Of a stretch of 64,000 nt of DNA, positions 8,084-18,153 are shown piece by piece; the first letter of the stretch is position 1; every line of letters starts with the position of its first letter. Source of the stretch: Pseudomonas batumici (GTDB taxonomy: Bacteria; Pseudomonadota; Gammaproteobacteria; Pseudomonadales; Pseudomonadaceae); contig NZ_JXDG01000012.1 of assembly GCF_000820515.1 (NCBI RefSeq), forward strand, positions 124,001 to 188,000, in the 5' to 3' direction. The notes beneath the pieces are model-generated. The model had not been told where the DNA came from. It made no database searches and saw only the letters and a list, made by a program, of their open reading frames with translations. The translations under genes were made by a program, and so were the position numbers.

Positions 8084-10714
8084 ATGTCCGATATTGATGT
8101 ACGTTTGCGTGAAGACGTCCACCTTTTGGGTGAGCTGTTGGGCAATACCATTCGTGACCAGCACGGTGACGAGTTCCTCGACAAGATCGAGCGTATCCGC
8201 AAGGGCGCCAAGGCCGATCGCAGCGGTTCGGCCACCGCCGAACTCAGCGCCAGCCTGGACGGTCTGGGCGACGACGAATTGCTGCCCGTGGCCCGGGCCT
8301 TCAATCAGTTCCTGAACCTGGCCAATATTGCCGAGCAGTATCAGTTGATCCACCGCCGTGACGAGTCGCAGCCGGCGCCCTTCGAGTCGCGGGTCCTGCC
8401 GGAGTTGCTGGCCCGGCTGCTCGCCGAAGGCCATGGCGCCGAATCCCTGGCGCGGCAATTGGCGCGCCTGGAGATCGAACTGGTGCTCACCGCGCACCCC
8501 ACCGAGGTGGCGCGGCGGACCCTGATCCAGAAATACGATGCCATTGCCGCGCAATTGGCGCAGCAGGACCACCGCGACCTCACCGGCGCCGAGCGCGAGC
8601 AGATCCGCCAGCGCTTGCAGCGCCTGATCGCCGAAGCCTGGCACACCGAGGAAATCCGCCGCACCCGGCCGACCCCGGTGGACGAAGCCAAGTGGGGCTT
8701 CGCGGTGATCGAGCATTCCCTCTGGCAGGCCATTCCCAACTACCTGCGCCGCGCCGATCAGGCGCTGTTCGCCGCCACCGGCCTGCGCCTGCCGCTGGAG
8801 GCCGCGCCGATCCGTTTCGCGTCCTGGATGGGCGGCGACCGCGACGGCAACCCCAATGTCACCGCCAAGGTCACCCGCGAAGTCCTGTTGCTGGCGCGCT
8901 GGATGGCGGCGGACCTCTATCTGCGCGACGTCGATCACCTGGCCGCCGACTTGTCGATGCAACAGGCCAGCGAGGCCCTGCGCGCCCGCGCCGGTGAAAG
9001 CGCCGAACCTTACCGGGCGCTGCTCAAGCAACTGCGTGAGCGGCTGCGAGCGACCCGCAACTGGGCCCAGGCCTCCCTCGCCGCGACACAGCCGGCGTCG
9101 GACGAGGTGCTGCAGCACAACCGCGAACTGCTGGAGCCGCTGCAACTGTGCTACCAGTCCCTGCACGAATGCGGCATGGGCGTGATCGCCGACGGCCCGC
9201 TGCTCGATTGCCTGCGCCGGGCGGTGACCTTCGGCCTGTTCCTGGTGCGTCTGGATGTGCGTCAGGACTCCTCCCGTCACGCCGCCGCCATGACCGAGAT
9301 CACCGACTACCTGGGGCTGGGGCGTTACGAAGACTGGAATGAAGAAGATCGCCTGACCTTCCTGATGCGCGAGCTGGCCAATCGCCGCCCGCTGTTGCCG
9401 GCCTGGTTCAAACCTTCCGCCGACACCGCCGAAGTGCTGGCGACCTGCCGGGAAATCGCCGCCGCGCCGGCGGACTCCCTCGGTTCCTACGTGATCTCCA
9501 TGGCCGGGGCCGCCTCCGATGTGCTGGCGGTGCAATTGCTCCTCAAGGAGTCCGGCGTGCTCCGGCCGATGCGCGTGGTGCCCTTGTTCGAAACCCTGGC
9601 CGACCTGGACAACGCAGGGCCGGTGATGGAGCGGCTGTTGCTGTTGCCGGGCTATCGCGCGCGTCTGCAAGGTCCCCAGGAAGTGATGATCGGCTACTCC
9701 GATTCGGCCAAGGACGCCGGCACCACGGCGGCGGCCTGGGCGCAGTACCGGGCCCAGGAGCGGCTGGTGGAGATCTGCCGCGAGCAGCAGGTCGAACTGC
9801 TGCTGTTCCATGGTCGCGGCGGCACCGTCGGTCGCGGCGGCGGTCCGGCCCACGCAGCGATCCTGTCGCAGCCGCCGGGCTCGGTGGCGGGGCGTTTCCG
9901 GACCACCGAGCAGGGCGAGATGATTCGCTTCAAGTTCGGTCTGCCGGACATCGCCGAGCAGAACCTCAACCTCTATCTGGCCGCCGTGCTTGAAGCCACC
10001 TTGCTGCCGCCGCCACCGCCGCAACCGGCCTGGCGCAAACTGATGGACGAACTGGCGGCGGACGGCGTCCACGCCTACCGCGCCGAGGTGCGGGACAATC
10101 CGCAGTTCGTCGAATACTTCCGTCAATCCACCCCGGAACAGGAGCTCGGGCGCCTGCCGCTGGGCAGCCGTCCGGCCAAGCGCCGCGCCGGTGGGATCGA
10201 AAGCCTGCGGGCGATCCCGTGGATTTTCGGCTGGACCCAGACCCGCTTGATGCTGCCGGCCTGGCTCGGCTGGGAAGCGGCGCTGCGCAAGGCGCTGGCC
10301 CGTGGCGAAGGCGAGCTGCTGGCGCAGATGCGCGAGCAGTGGCCATTCTTCCGCACCCGTATCGACATGCTGGAAATGGTCCTGGCCAAGGCCGACAGCG
10401 ACATCGCCCGCTCCTATGACGAGCGCCTGGTGGATGCCGAACTGCTGCCACTGGGTGTTCACTTACGCGACCTATTGTCGCAGGCGTGCGCGGTGGTGCT
10501 GGGGCTGACCGGTCAGTCGCAGTTGCTCGCCCACAGCCCCGAGACCCTGGAGTTCATTCGCCTGCGCAACACCTACCTGGATCCGCTGCACCTGTTGCAG
10601 GCCGAATTGCTGGCCCGCTCGCGACGTCAGGAAGCGGTACAGGACAGCCCTCTGGAACAGGCTTTGCTGGTGTCTGTGGCGGGAATTGCCGCCGGGTTGC
10701 GCAATACGGGTTGA
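8084..10714 (+). CDS. ppc: Phosphoenolpyruvate carboxylase
   Basis: Fixes bicarbonate onto phosphoenolpyruvate to give oxaloacetate, refilling the TCA cycle. At 876 residues it is full length. The catalytic His138 lies in [11 protein letters not shown], and the second active-site signature [14 protein letters not shown] begins at about residue 575 with His576. [12 protein letters not shown] is also present. The start [10 protein letters not shown] at 8084 follows CTCTGGAGAG. The gene stands alone and ends at a clear terminator. Confidence 0.97.
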   Translation: MSDIDVRLREDVHLLGELLGNTIRDQHGDEFLDKIERIRKGAKADRSGSATAELSASLDGLGDDELLPVARAFNQFLNLANIAEQYQLIHRRDESQPAPFESRVLPELLARLLAEGHGAESLARQLARLEIELVLTAHPTEVARRTLIQKYDAIAAQLAQQDHRDLTGAEREQIRQRLQRLIAEAWHTEEIRRTRPTPVDEAKWGFAVIEHSLWQAIPNYLRRADQALFAATGLRLPLEAAPIRFASWMGGDRDGNPNVTAKVTREVLLLARWMAADLYLRDVDHLAADLSMQQASEALRARAGESAEPYRALLKQLRERLRATRNWAQASLAATQPASDEVLQHNRELLEPLQLCYQSLHECGMGVIADGPLLDCLRRAVTFGLFLVRLDVRQDSSRHAAAMTEITDYLGLGRYEDWNEEDRLTFLMRELANRRPLLPAWFKPSADTAEVLATCREIAAAPADSLGSYVISMAGAASDVLAVQLLLKESGVLRPMRVVPLFETLADLDNAGPVMERLLLLPGYRARLQGPQEVMIGYSDSAKDAGTTAAAWAQYRAQERLVEICREQQVELLLFHGRGGTVGRGGGPAHAAILSQPPGSVAGRFRTTEQGEMIRFKFGLPDIAEQNLNLYLAAVLEATLLPPPPPQPAWRKLMDELAADGVHAYRAEVRDNPQFVEYFRQSTPEQELGRLPLGSRPAKRRAGGIESLRAIPWIFGWTQTRLMLPAWLGWEAALRKALARGEGELLAQMREQWPFFRTRIDMLEMVLAKADSDIARSYDERLVDAELLPLGVHLRDLLSQACAVVLGLTGQSQLLAHSPETLEFIRLRNTYLDPLHLLQAELLARSRRQEAVQDSPLEQALLVSVAGIAAGLRNTG

Positions 10715-10751
10715 GGTGTGCAGGAAGATTCCTTACAGGAAGCAGGACAAG

Positions 10752-10783
10752 AACGACCGCCCAGTCAGAGGCGGTCGTTTTTG
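10752..10783 (+). terminator. Terminator after ppc
   Basis: AACGACCGC pairs with GCGGTCGTT around a ten-base loop, followed by a T run. The rest of the gap to adk (10784-11000) holds no gene that I can see. Confidence 0.9.
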
Positions 10784-10901
10784 TGTGGCGACACTTTATT
10801 GCCGGGGGGCGACCTGGCGTAGCAGGTTTCACCGCTCGTGCAGGCATGGGTTGCTGCGACTTTCGGCGGCTTGTGTGGGTCCGGTCGGCTGTGTATCTTG
10901 A

Positions 10902-11648
<747 letters not shown>

Positions 11649-11669
11649 TCCTTGTAGTCGCTGCCTCGA

Positions 11670-11699
11670 CAACAGCCCGCTTGCGGGCTGTTGTTGTTT
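11670..11699 (+). terminator. Terminator after adk
   Basis: CAACAGCCCGC and GCGGGCTGTTG form an 11-bp stem with a two-base loop, followed by a T-rich tail. It is 21 bases after the adk stop. Confidence 0.88.
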
Positions 11700-11742
11700 A
11701 TACTGTTGCACTTTTTTTCATTTCGACCTGACGGACACATCG

Positions 11743-12417
11743 ATGAGCACCTTGCTGGCCCTGGACACCGCGACTGAAGCCTGCTCCGTCGCCTTGCTGC
11801 ACGACGGCAAGGTGACGAGCCACTACGAGGTGATTCCGCGCCTGCACGCGCAAAAACTCCTGCCGATGATCCAGCAGTTGCTGGCGGACGCCGGTATCAG
11901 CCTGTCGGCGGTGGAGGCGATTGCCTTTGGCCGTGGCCCCGGGGCCTTTACCGGGGTGCGGATTGCCATCGGTGTGGTCCAGGGGTTGGCGTTTGCGCTG
12001 GAGCGTCCGGTGTTGCCGGTGTCCAACCTGGCGGTCCTGGCGCAGCGGGCATTTCGCGAGCACGGTGCGCGCCAGGTGGCGGCGGCCATCGATGCACGGA
12101 TGGACGAGGTGTACTGGGGCTGTTACCGCGAAGAGGCGGGGGAGATGCGTCTGGTGGGTGTCGAGGCGGTGCTGGCACCGCAGCTGGCCGCCTTGCCGGA
12201 TGCTGCCACTGGCGAGTGGTTCGGGGCGGGCACGGGGTGGGGCTATGGCGAGCGGATCCAGGTCGCCTTGAGTGGCCAGGATGCCAGCCTGCTGCCCCAC
12301 GCCGAAGACCTGCTGACCCTGGCGCGCTTTGCCTGGGAGCGCGGCGAGGCGATTCCCGCCGACGAGGCCCAGCCGGTCTACCTGCGCGACAAGGTGGCGA
12401 CGCCCAAAGCCCGTTGA
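11743..12417 (+). CDS. tsaB: tRNA threonylcarbamoyladenosine synthesis protein TsaB
   Basis: Partner of TsaD and TsaE in making the t6A modification at position 37 of ANN-decoding tRNAs. 224 residues. The ASKHA-fold N-terminus LLALDTATEACSVALL and the characteristic FGRGPGAFTGVRIAIGVVQGLA (about 62-83) are present. The C-terminal part is less conserved, as usual for the family. It lies behind the adk terminator with 94 bases between the genes, so it may have its own promoter. Note that tcdA, acting later in the same modification, is also in this window. Confidence 0.93.
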   Translation: MSTLLALDTATEACSVALLHDGKVTSHYEVIPRLHAQKLLPMIQQLLADAGISLSAVEAIAFGRGPGAFTGVRIAIGVVQGLAFALERPVLPVSNLAVLAQRAFREHGARQVAAAIDARMDEVYWGCYREEAGEMRLVGVEAVLAPQLAALPDAATGEWFGAGTGWGYGERIQVALSGQDASLLPHAEDLLTLARFAWERGEAIPADEAQPVYLRDKVATPKAR

Positions 12418-12441
12418 GGCGTCAAGACTGAATACGGTCCT

Positions 12442-12526
12442 TGTAGGGGCCGGCTTGCCGGCGATAGCGTTGGTTCGAACACTGCAAGGCTCACTGGCCT
12501 CATCGCCGGCAAGCCGGATCCCACAG
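12442..12526 (+). repeat. REP doublet 3
   Basis: TGTAGGGGCCGGCTTGCCGG with inverted partner ending GGATCCCACAG; both arms carry point changes. The gap 12418-12748 otherwise shows only a short GC-rich inverted repeat near 12630 and no gene. Confidence 0.85.
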
Positions 12527-12748
12527 GGGCGGCGGTCATCGATAAATTCCAGGCTAGACTGAGCGTTAAGCCGATCAGCCGGAAAGTCGCCCGGATCAGT
12601 CAAAAATGTGCCGTTCGTCATGTTTTCCCCACCCGGGCGCCGGGGTGTGAAAACCTTTTCCAGGTTCTGTGGTCCAGTTATCACTCGGGCAATAGCTAAG
12701 TGCGGCGCCTGCTGCTAAATTGCCATCATCGACACCGAGCATGCCCCA

Positions 12749-13048
12749 ATGCGTATAGACGGCGTTTCCTCACAGTCCTACCCCATCAAGCGCAAACCGC
12801 GTAAAAGCGGGGTCGTGCTCGACGACGACGTCGATGTGCTGGTGGCTGATGACGAGGACCTGTCCGAGGTGGCGGCGCGCGCCGAAGCGGCCGGTAGCCG
12901 CCTGGCCAATCTGCCCGCCCGCCCGCAGGACATGATCTTCCATCGCGCCATGAGCAAAAGTGTCGCCACCGCCCTGGCCAGCTACCTGACCACCGCCGGT
13001 TTCGTCGAGTGGGACATGGAAGTGTTGGGGCTCGACCTGCATATCTGA
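12749..13048 (+). CDS. Small conserved hypothetical protein
   Basis: 99 residues starting MRIDGVSSQS. The N-terminal 30 residues are basic and low-complexity, then an acidic stretch (LDDDVDVLVADDEDL). The C-terminal half, ending SVATALASYLTTAGFVEWDMEVLGLDLHI, looks folded and helical. No known domain is recognised. The next gene starts 14 bases after its stop, so they are probably one transcript. Confidence 0.75.
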   Translation: MRIDGVSSQSYPIKRKPRKSGVVLDDDVDVLVADDEDLSEVAARAEAAGSRLANLPARPQDMIFHRAMSKSVATALASYLTTAGFVEWDMEVLGLDLHI

Positions 13049-13061
13049 TTTAATCGGGTCG

Positions 13062-13931
13062 ATGACTGACCCTGTCCTGCCTTACTACCTCGGTTGCCCT
13101 TCCTGGAGCGAAAACGCCTGGCGCGAGTACCTGTACCCGCCAACGGCGCGCGCGAACGACTTTCTCGACCTGTACGCCCAGGTGTTCAATGCCGTCGAAG
13201 GCAACACCACCTTCTACGCCCGGCCCGCGCCTGCCACGGTGGAGCGCTGGGCGCAGACCATGCCCGGGCACTTTCGCTTCACCGCCAAGTTTCCCCGGGA
13301 TATCAGCCACGAGGGTGACCTGCGCGACCAGGCCCAGGCCGCCGAGGACTTCCTGCAACTGCTCAAGCCGCTAGGGTCTCGAGTGGCGCCGCTGTGGCTG
13401 CAGTTGCCGGCCAGTTTCGCGCCACAGCGCCTGGCCGAACTGGCCGGGTTCATCGACGCGCTGCAGCGCCCGCTGGCGGTCGAAGTCCGCCACCGCGAAT
13501 TCTTCGCCAAGGGCGACGCCGAGCGGATGCTCAACCGTATGCTGCTGGACCGGGGTGTCGAACGGATCTGCCTCGACCCGCGGGCACTGTTCAGTTGCAC
13601 CTCCACGGAGGCTTCGGTGCTGCACGCCCAGTCGAAAAAGCCCAAGGTGCCACCTCGTCCGGCGGCGTTCACGCTGTTCCCGCAGGTGCGTTTCATCGGC
13701 CACCCGGAATTGCAGGCCAATGAGCCTTTCCTGACCCCCTGGGTCGAAAAAGTGGCCGGCTGGATCGAGGAAGGGCGCACGCCCTATGTGTTTCTGCACA
13801 CCTCCGACAACCGCCTCGCACCAGCGCTGGCGCAACGTTTCCACGCGCGACTGATGGCACGTTTGCCTGGCTTGCCGGCGCTGCCTGAGCTATACAGAGG
13901 ACCTGCTTCGGAGCAACTTGGCTTGCTCTGA
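13062..13931 (+). CDS. DUF72 (YecE-like) protein
   Basis: 289 residues of the DUF72/YecE family, a TIM-barrel-like fold of unknown reaction. Family signs are the N-terminal GCPSWSE...WREYLYPP, the NAVEGNTTFYARP segment (about 44-56), FTAKFPRDISHE, and the C-terminal YVFLHTSDN. Active-site chemistry has not been established for this family as far as I know. It follows the small hypothetical gene closely; both keep this order next to tsaB in P. aeruginosa, from memory. Confidence 0.87.
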   Translation: MTDPVLPYYLGCPSWSENAWREYLYPPTARANDFLDLYAQVFNAVEGNTTFYARPAPATVERWAQTMPGHFRFTAKFPRDISHEGDLRDQAQAAEDFLQLLKPLGSRVAPLWLQLPASFAPQRLAELAGFIDALQRPLAVEVRHREFFAKGDAERMLNRMLLDRGVERICLDPRALFSCTSTEASVLHAQSKKPKVPPRPAAFTLFPQVRFIGHPELQANEPFLTPWVEKVAGWIEEGRTPYVFLHTSDNRLAPALAQRFHARLMARLPGLPALPELYRGPASEQLGLL

Positions 13932-13964
13932 CGGCGCCATTTTCTCTTTGCCAGGAGTCGACCC

Positions 13965-14792
13965 ATGGATGCGCAAACCCTTCGAGCCCAGACGTTCAAG
14001 TCCCTGCACGAACGTGCGGGGGCCTTCGTGATTCCCAACCCCTGGGATGCCGGATCGGCGAAAATGCTCGCCGCACTGGGGTTCGAGGCGCTGGCGACCA
14101 CCAGTGCGGGGTTGGCGTTTTCCCTTGGGCGTCCGGATGCGGAGGGGGCCAATTCACTGAGCGATACGCTGGATAACGCACGGGGCATTGTCATGGCCAC
14201 GCCACTGCCGGTGGCGGCGGATCTGGAAAACGGCTTTGACCACAGCCCCGCCGGTTGTGCCGAGGCGATTCGGCGGGCGGCCGAAGCCGGGCTGGTGGGG
14301 GGCTCGATCGAGGATGCCAGTGGTCACGCCGACGACCCCATCTATGCCTTCAACCACGCGGTGGAGCGGGTCGAGGCCGCGGTGGTGGCGGCCCGTGACC
14401 TGTCGTTCCCGTTCATGCTGACGGCGCGGGCGGAGAACCTGCTGCATGGCCGCCTGGATCTGCCGGATACCATTCGCCGTTTGCAGGCGTTCGCCGAGGC
14501 CGGCGCGGACGTGTTGTATGCACCGGGCCTGCGCACGCGCGAGGAGATCGAGGCGGTGGTCAAGGCCGTGGCGCCCAAGCCTGTGAACGTGTTGATGGCA
14601 GGTGGGGTTAACCTGTCGGTGGCCGAATTGGGCGAACTGGGCGTCAAGCGCATCAGTGTCGGTTCGGCGTTGGCTCGGGCGGCGTACGGTGCGTTCTATC
14701 GGGCGGCCGAGGAGATTCGTGGGCAGGGGACGTTTGTCGCACTGGATCAGGCGATTCCGTTCGCGCGGATCAACCAGATGTTCAAGGGGTAG
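13965..14792 (+). CDS. Isocitrate lyase/PEP mutase superfamily enzyme
   Basis: 275 residues with the superfamily TIM-barrel motifs: FVIPNPWDAGSAKML, LPVAADLENGF (metal-binding Asp/Glu), GGSIEDASG, LTARAENLLHG and LMAGGVNLSVAELG. The KKCGH loop of true 2-methylisocitrate and isocitrate lyases is not seen. A C-C lyase, oxaloacetate-type decarboxylase or hydrolase role is thus possible, but the substrate cannot be told. GGAG at 13952-13955 precedes the start. It is in line with the DUF72 gene after 33 bases. Confidence 0.82.
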   Translation: MDAQTLRAQTFKSLHERAGAFVIPNPWDAGSAKMLAALGFEALATTSAGLAFSLGRPDAEGANSLSDTLDNARGIVMATPLPVAADLENGFDHSPAGCAEAIRRAAEAGLVGGSIEDASGHADDPIYAFNHAVERVEAAVVAARDLSFPFMLTARAENLLHGRLDLPDTIRRLQAFAEAGADVLYAPGLRTREEIEAVVKAVAPKPVNVLMAGGVNLSVAELGELGVKRISVGSALARAAYGAFYRAAEEIRGQGTFVALDQAIPFARINQMFKG

Positions 14793-14814
14793 GGAAACAC
14801 AGGACGCTGGGGAC

Positions 14815-15429
14815 TCAGGCCGCCAGGCGCAGATTCTGTGCCACCAGCGGACGTGCCCAGTGCAGGTCGTAGTCCATGGCCTTCTGCTGCTCGGCCAGGG
14901 TGGCCTCGTCGAACGGAACGTGAGGGGGCAGCAGGTCCAGCTCGAACTCGGCAATCGGCAGGTGCAGCGGACGCGGTTGCGGCGCAGGGCCCGGTGCGGG
15001 CAGCGGCTGGCCGGCGTTGAGGACGATAGGGCGGACCCAGCCGCTTTCGAAATCCTGCTGCTTCTGCTGGGCGACGATTTCTTCCGGCGGATAGGGCACG
15101 GGCTTCTTCAGTAGGTCCAGATCGAATTCGGCAATCGGCAGGAACAGTGGCTCCGGTGGACGGACCGGTGTTTCCTGCACGTTGCACTGACGCTGGTCGA
15201 CGATCTGCGCCAGCAGCTCGGCACCGGCGGTGGGCTCCACCGGGCCATCGACCGGCAATTGCGCCTGGACATTCTTTTCACCCGGCGCATCCCCCACCTG
15301 TTCGGCCAGCGCCCGGGCAAAGAAATCCTGCCACAGGTGACTGACACCGCTCAGTGCCTGGGAATTGCGCAGGCCATAATCGCCGACGGGCGATAGATAA
15401 CCTATGGATGTGCTGGGAATGTCTGACAT
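14815..15429 (-). CDS. Hypothetical protein with internal 60-residue tandem repeat
   Basis: 204 residues, start ATG 15429. Two copies of a segment, at residues about 91-138 and 151-198, share (P)LxLPIAEFxLDLL, a Pro-rich VPxxxxxLAxQQK, and (D)xxxxWxRPxV. They are joined by a proline-rich linker GQPLPAPGPAPQP. The N-terminal 90 residues are polar. No signal peptide or membrane helix is visible. Database names such as energy transducer TonB may be prompted only by the proline-rich stretch. It is divergent from rsmJ. Function unknown. Confidence 0.75.
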   Translation of the reverse strand: MSDIPSTSIGYLSPVGDYGLRNSQALSGVSHLWQDFFARALAEQVGDAPGEKNVQAQLPVDGPVEPTAGAELLAQIVDQRQCNVQETPVRPPEPLFLPIAEFDLDLLKKPVPYPPEEIVAQQKQQDFESGWVRPIVLNAGQPLPAPGPAPQPRPLHLPIAEFELDLLPPHVPFDEATLAEQQKAMDYDLHWARPLVAQNLRLAA

Positions 15430-15521
15430 GGCTCTCGATTGACGCTCAGCTCTGGCAAAATGCCGGATAATGTTTTTATCGGCAGCTTTTGCCGATCATT
15501 AAATTTTTGAGCGTGTTTTTC

Positions 15522-16304
15522 ATGAGTGAGCAACAAGCGCCGGTGCGTATCAGAGTCGAGGCCCTGGCCGAAGGGTTGCAGTCCCGGGCCGAAGCGTGGG
15601 CCGAGCGCCTCGGCTTGCCATTGCAGGAGCCCGAAGCCGAGTTCGCCTTGCAGCTGTCGGAACAGGGCTTGCAGTTGCAGCAACTGGGGCCGGAGGCGCC
15701 GGGGCCGGTTCGCGTGGACTTTGTCGAAGGCGGTGCGGCGCATCGGCGTCTGTATGGCGGCGGCAGCGGGCAGATGATCGCCAAGGCGGTGGGAATCCAG
15801 CCGGGCGTGCGTCCGCGGGTGCTGGATGCCACGGCGGGCCTGGGCAAGGATGCTTTCGTGCTGGCGAGCCTGGGCTGCGAGATGAGCCTGATCGAGCGCC
15901 AGCCGCTGATCGGTGCCTTGCTCGAAGACGGCCTGGCCCGTGGGCTGGAGGATTTCGAGGTGGCGCCGATTGTTTCGCGCATGCACCTGCTCAAGGGCAA
16001 CTCGATCGAGGTGATGCGCAATTGGGAAGGCGAGGCGCCGCAGGTGATCTACCTTGACCCGATGTTTCCCCACCGTGAGAAAACCGCCCTGGTGAAGAAG
16101 GAAATGCGCCTGTTCCGCCCGTTGGTGGGCGATGACCCGGATGCGCCGGCCTTGCTGGCGGCGGCGTTGGCGCTGGCGACCCACCGGGTGGTGGTCAAGC
16201 GCCCGCGCAAAGCGCCGTGCATTGACGGGCCCAAGCCGAGTCATGGCCTCGACGGCAAGTCGAGCCGCTACGATATCTATCCGAAGAAAGCCTTGAAGCC
16301 TTGA
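15522..16304 (+). CDS. rsmJ: 16S rRNA (guanine-1516-N2)-methyltransferase
   Basis: Methylates G1516 of 16S rRNA using SAM. 260 residues from ATG 15522 (MSEQQAP); the in-frame ATG at 15489 would add 11 residues not seen in relatives. The SAM-binding motif [19 protein letters not shown] and the catalytic [10 protein letters not shown] are clear, as are the C-terminal VVKRPRKAP and YDIYPKKAL. It converges with the TetR gene mexL. Confidence 0.93.
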   Translation: MSEQQAPVRIRVEALAEGLQSRAEAWAERLGLPLQEPEAEFALQLSEQGLQLQQLGPEAPGPVRVDFVEGGAAHRRLYGGGSGQMIAKAVGIQPGVRPRVLDATAGLGKDAFVLASLGCEMSLIERQPLIGALLEDGLARGLEDFEVAPIVSRMHLLKGNSIEVMRNWEGEAPQVIYLDPMFPHREKTALVKKEMRLFRPLVGDDPDAPALLAAALALATHRVVVKRPRKAPCIDGPKPSHGLDGKSSRYDIYPKKALKP

Positions 16305-16317
16305 GACAACGGGGTGT

Positions 16318-16953
16318 TCAGGGCCTGTAGGCGCGCATGAACAACCCCACCACCTCGCGTACATGGGCCTCGCCCTCGGCCTCGCTCAACGGCCCGCCGC
16401 AGCCGAAGAGCAGCCGGAAGTTCCCCGCGCCCTTGAGCAGGCAGAAGAAATGCTCCGCGGCGTTGTGCGGCTTGTCGATCACCAGGGCGCCGCTCTGGTG
16501 GATCCGCTGCAGCAGTCGCTCCATCTCCGTCAGCACGCGCTCGGGCCCGGCCTCGAAGAAGATCTGCGAGAGCTTCGGGTCCTGGCTGCCCAGGGTCATG
16601 ATCAGCCGATGCAGGTTCAGCGACTCGTCACTGTTGATCAGGTGATGAAAGCCCCGGGCGATGTTCAGCAGCACGCTTTCCACCGGCACGCCTTCGGGTA
16701 GGGCGAAGAACAGCTCGGGCAGCTGTTCTTCGCATTTGGCCACCACGGCGGCGGAGAACAGGGTCTCCTTGTCGTTGAAGTGGCTATACACCGTCAGCTT
16801 TGAAACACCTGCTGCTGCAGCGACTGCGTCCATGCTGGTGCTGGCGTATCCATTACTCAGAAACAGATCTTTCGCCGCTTGCAGGATGGCCTGGCGTTTT
16901 GCCAGGTCCTTGGGGCGGCCGGGGCCGCTGGGCACTGAAAGATTGTCGGACAT
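16318..16953 (-). CDS. mexL: TetR-family repressor of the mexJK pump
   Basis: 211 residues from ATG 16953 (MSDNLSVPSGPGRPKDLAKRQ). The longer reading frame would run through the operator and is rejected. The helix-turn-helix lies at about 18-62 (AILQAAKDLFLSNGYASTSMDAVAAAAGVSKLTVYSHF). The C-terminal part matches the TetR C-terminal domain of AcrR/MexL-type regulators. It is divergent from mexJ with 93 bases between the starts and a perfect palindrome in between, which is the standard layout of an autoregulated efflux repressor. The MexL name rests on this arrangement and on the order mexL-mexJ-mexK known in P. aeruginosa. Confidence 0.88.
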   Translation of the reverse strand: MSDNLSVPSGPGRPKDLAKRQAILQAAKDLFLSNGYASTSMDAVAAAAGVSKLTVYSHFNDKETLFSAAVVAKCEEQLPELFFALPEGVPVESVLLNIARGFHHLINSDESLNLHRLIMTLGSQDPKLSQIFFEAGPERVLTEMERLLQRIHQSGALVIDKPHNAAEHFFCLLKGAGNFRLLFGCGGPLSEAEGEAHVREVVGLFMRAYRP

Positions 16954-16977
16954 TTTCTGACTTAATACTGGACTGGT

Positions 16978-17001
16978 GAGTATGGTATTAATACCATACT
17001 C
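16978..17001. promoter_or_regulatory. Palindromic operator between mexL and mexJ
   Basis: A perfect 24-bp inverted repeat with half-site GAGTATGGTATT. It extends to about 30 bp with one mismatch pair, and outer arms TAATACTG (16963-16970) and CAGTATAA (17004-17011) add a second near-match pair. A likely MexL binding site that would block both divergent promoters. Binding itself is inferred. Confidence 0.85.
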
Positions 17002-17046
17002 ATCAGTATAAATATTCTGAGCGCCACTAGCGAAAGGTCGCACACC

Positions 17047-18147
17047 ATGTTCCGCTATGTCTTGCCCCTTGCTTTGCCCGCCAGTCTAGCCCTTTTCCTG
17101 GTCGGTTGTGGTCATGAAGAGCCGGCCCAGGTTTCCGTGCGTCCCGCCATGGTGGTGCAGCCACAGCCTTCGGCCCAGGCCATGGACAGCTATCCCGGCG
17201 AAGTGCGGGCGCGTTTCGAGCCCGACCTGGCCTTCCGTATCGGTGGCAAGGTCAGTCGACGACTGGTGGAGGAGGGCGAGCGGGTCAAGGCCAACCAGCC
17301 CCTGGCGGAGCTCGATCCCCAGGACGTGCGCCTGCAACTGGAAGCGACCCGCGCCCAGGTGGCGGCCGCCGAGGCCAACCTGAACCTGGTGCGCTCCGAG
17401 CGTGATCGCTACAAGACCTTGCTCGACCGGCAGATGGTCAGCCGTTCGCAGTACGACAATGCGGAAAATCTCTACCGTTCGGGTGAGGCGCGCCTCAAGC
17501 AGATCAAGGCCGAGTTCGACGTCTCCAGCAACCAGGCCGGTTATGCCGTGCTGCGGGCGCCCCAGGACGGTGTGGTCGCCAAGCGCCAGGTCGAAGTCGG
17601 TCAGGTGGTGGCCGCCGGACAGACGGTCTTCACCCTGGCCGCCGATGGCGAGCGCGAAGTGCTGATCAGCTTCCCGGAACAGGCCTTCGGGCGTTTCAAG
17701 ATCGGCCAGGACGTGTCGGTGGAGCTCTGGTCCCAGCCGGATCAGCGTTTCAACGGGCATATCCGCGAGTTGTCGCCGGCCGCCGATCCCAAGTCCCGGA
17801 CCTTCGCCGCCCGTATCGCCTTCAGCGCCGGCAAGGTCCCGGCCGAGCTGGGCCAGAGCGCCCGGGTGTATGTCCAGGCCGCTGGCGTGGTGCCGTTGTC
17901 GGTGCCGCTGTCGGCGCTGACCGCGGAAAACGGCGCGACCTATGTCTGGCGGATCCTGGCGGACAATACCCTCAAGCGTACCCCCGTGCGGGTCGGTGCC
18001 TTTGGCGAGAAGACCGTGCCGGTGTTCGAAGGCCTGACGGCCAGTGATTGGGTGGTGGCGGCCGGTGTACATGTGCTCCATGACGGCGAAAAGGTGCGCC
18101 CGGTGGATCGCTCCAACCGCGTGGTCAATCTGGCGGCCAAGGAGTAG
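17047..18147 (+). CDS. mexJ: RND efflux periplasmic adaptor, lipoprotein
   Basis: The membrane-fusion subunit of a tripartite drug/proton pump. 366 residues with a lipoprotein signal ending FLVGC (Cys21). The usual hairpin architecture is visible: a lipoyl half-motif around RIGGKVSRRLVEEGERVKANQPLAELDPQD, a coiled-coil (about 95-150), the second lipoyl half (VLRAPQDGVVAKRQVEVGQVVAAGQ), and a beta-barrel with PLSALTAENGATYVW. mexK starts six bases after the stop. In P. aeruginosa MexJK exports triclosan and, with OprM, erythromycin; substrates here are inferred. Confidence 0.92.
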   Translation: MFRYVLPLALPASLALFLVGCGHEEPAQVSVRPAMVVQPQPSAQAMDSYPGEVRARFEPDLAFRIGGKVSRRLVEEGERVKANQPLAELDPQDVRLQLEATRAQVAAAEANLNLVRSERDRYKTLLDRQMVSRSQYDNAENLYRSGEARLKQIKAEFDVSSNQAGYAVLRAPQDGVVAKRQVEVGQVVAAGQTVFTLAADGEREVLISFPEQAFGRFKIGQDVSVELWSQPDQRFNGHIRELSPAADPKSRTFAARIAFSAGKVPAELGQSARVYVQAAGVVPLSVPLSALTAENGATYVWRILADNTLKRTPVRVGAFGEKTVPVFEGLTASDWVVAAGVHVLHDGEKVRPVDRSNRVVNLAAKE

Positions 18148-18153
18148 TCCCCG

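Noticed and set aside
7952..10462. Minus-strand open frame of 836 codons opposite ppc
   Set aside because: Composition is that of a shadow frame and it covers the well-supported ppc gene.
16954..17043. N-terminal extension of mexL
   Set aside because: It would be encoded by the operator palindrome and has no family counterpart; ATG 16953 gives the normal TetR length.
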